NCBI RefSeq assembly: GCF_042242105.1
Contig: NC_092035.1
Location: 14,720,977-14,784,976 of the forward strand
Reading direction: 5' to 3'
Length of the DNA: 64,000 nucleotides
Origin: Pempheris klunzingeri
Lineage: Eukaryota; Chordata; Actinopteri; Acropomatiformes; Pempheridae
Both the position numbers and the translations under genes were made by a program. Below, in pieces: positions 62,532 through 64,000 of the stretch. Numbering within the stretch: position 1 is the stretch's first letter; every line of letters begins with the position of its first letter. The notes under the pieces were generated by a model. It did no database searches and was not told where the DNA came from. It saw nothing but the letters and a program-made list of their open reading frames with translations.

Positions 62532-64000
62532 CTATTCCCATAATCTTATTTCTGCGTCATCAGCTTGAGATTGGAAAGTAATTAGATCTTCAACTGTAAA
62601 AGGTGGGTCAGGGAGTTGTGCTAAGATTAAGGTAGTGGGCATCCAAAGTGGAAAGGGTGCATTAATTGCTGCATCCTTAGTGTGTTTGTCAGCTAAATTG
62701 TTTCCTTTAGCCACATCTGAGTTTAGCTTTGAATGTCCCACACATTTTACTATAGCAATTTGTGCTGGCAGCATCATAGCTGTTAAATTCTTGACTAAGT
62801 CAGAATGTTGAATTGGTTTTCCAGCATTTGTTATAAATCCTCTGTTTTCCCAAATCTTACTGAAATCATGTGCCACTGAAAAAGCGTATTTAGAGTCTGT
62901 ATAAATAGTTACAGCTTTGTTTTCCGCCAGTATGCATGGTCTTGTTAATGCTATCAATTCTGCTGCTTGAGCTGAGGATACTGGTAACTTATGTGCTTCT
63001 ATACACTGACCTTTGTCGTTAACAATTGCGTATCCTGACAATATAGTATTTATCATCTGGTTTCATGGATGATCCATCACAATACAAAATGAAACCATTA
63101 CTTTCTAACGGCGTTTGTTGTAGATCTGCTCTGATGCTTGACGTGGCATTAATCAGTTCCATACAGTCATGAGGTATATCTTCATCTTCTACCTCATTGC
63201 CATGTAGCAATACTTTTAAATGTAGAGCTGGATTTATGTGAGCTGTTGTTGAAATTGTAAGATTTTAAAATGTGTTCGTAATTGCTAAGTCGCTGACTGG
63301 TCATGTGTTGTGCGGTTATATTGAGTAGTATGATGTTAACGGCATGTGTTGTATGTAACATTAAAGGATGAGCTAAAACTATAGTTTGTGCCTTTTCCAC
63401 CATAATGGCAGCAGCGGCGACAGCTCATGGGACCATTCCTTGAATAATTAATGGAAGGGTTTTGGAGTAATATGCAACTGGTCTTAACCTGTCACCATGC
63501 GTTTGGGATAACACAGCGGAGGCGACGAAGCCATTTTCTGCAACATAAAGATGGAATTGCAGCTTGTAATCAGGCAGGCCCAGGGCTGGGGCTGTACAGA
63601 GGAGGTATTTGATGTGTATTCCTCTTCAGTCCATTGAACTTTTCCAGGAGCACTCTTGAGCGTGGCTTTTCGCAACACTGAGTCATATGTTGCATAGTCC
63701 ACAAGCCAGGATCAACAATAGTTGACTAACCCCAAAAATGATAACAGTTCAGTCTTTTTTTGGGGTCTTTTAATGTCTTTGATGGCTTTTACTCGTTCTG
63801 GAGATAAGTATCGGCATCCATCTCTCAATACATATCCCAAGTAGTTGACTGACTGCTTGCTGGCAAAACTGCAGTTTGGCTAGTGAAGCTCTGTGTCCGC
63901 CTCTAGCAAAGTGGGTCAAAAGGGCGAGGGAGTCTTGGAGACAGTCACATTCCGTAGGAGATGCCACCAAGAGGTCATCCACATACTGTAATAGCATAGA
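62532..64000 (-). pseudogene. ERV copy 2 RNase H and reverse transcriptase, partial
   Basis: 62532-63210 has RNase H motifs (LYCDGSS, AAELIALTRP, TIYTDSKYAF) in two frames. Beyond it come the tether (63194-63403), thumb (63484-63702) and palm with LLQYVDDLLVAS (63770-63997). Several frame changes are present. RT continues past the window edge. Confidence 0.8.

Larger units (their letters stand above)
58110..64000 (-). mobile_element. Endogenous retrovirus copy 2, 3' two-thirds in window
   Basis: Same family as 6167-15055, in opposite orientation. The 3' LTR is at 58110-58449, preceded on its outer side by ATAAC (58105-58109), the expected target duplication. Env, integrase, RNase H and part of RT follow to the window edge. 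Gag, protease and the 5' LTR lie outside. Confidence 0.93.

Overview
The window reads as teleost fish (percomorph-like) genomic DNA. It has AT-rich spacers, multi-exon genes with GT/AG introns, tRNA-derived fish SINEs, L2/CR1/Rex1-type LINEs, Tc1-like transposons, a BEL/Pao element and two copies of one class I-like endogenous retrovirus. All assignments come from reading motifs, frames, splice signals and repeat ends by eye. No database search was run.

Layout. 1-887 (-) is the open N-terminal part of a C2H2 zinc-finger, CACTA/EnSpm-like transposase that runs off the left edge. 1344-2700 is an internally deleted Tc1-like element. 4482-6166 is the 5' part of an L2/CR1-type LINE (-), interrupted by ERV copy 1 (6167-15055; LTRs flanked by GTGGT). 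15.2-18.0 kb holds tandem repeats, a SINE and a ~175-bp satellite mixed with LINE fragments. 18846-19739 (-) is an intronless CXADR-like immunoglobulin receptor gene.

21.6-33.7 kb (-) is the most unusual locus. Ten exon-like blocks with mostly good splice signals appear to form one gene. It would encode a Suv4-20/KMT5-type SET domain, a zinc-finger linker and a Crypton-like tyrosine-recombinase domain. Its SET exon is split by a 1450-bp TG...CA LTR-type insertion (TSD GTCG). A hAT element sits on a splice donor so that its 8-bp TSD recreates that donor. Several frame lesions suggest the locus is decaying.

34.3-42.4 kb is one copy of a composite repeat broken by three insertions: a CACTG-ended EnSpm-like element, a LINE with an almost intact reverse transcriptase, and a nearly intact Tc1. 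The copy at 16-17 kb provides empty-site references. 42.4-44.0 kb is a decayed second EnSpm-like transposase. 44.6-48.2 kb is a second copy of the L2/CR1-type LINE with its RT palm deleted. 48.98-56.04 kb is a complete BEL/Pao element (TSD AGGAG), followed by a mariner-like MITE and a third EnSpm-like gene set. ERV copy 2 (58110 to beyond the right edge, minus strand) interrupts that gene set.

Host-type coding content is limited to the CXADR-like gene and the SET/recombinase gene. Nearly everything else is mobile DNA in nested layers, which allows relative dating.
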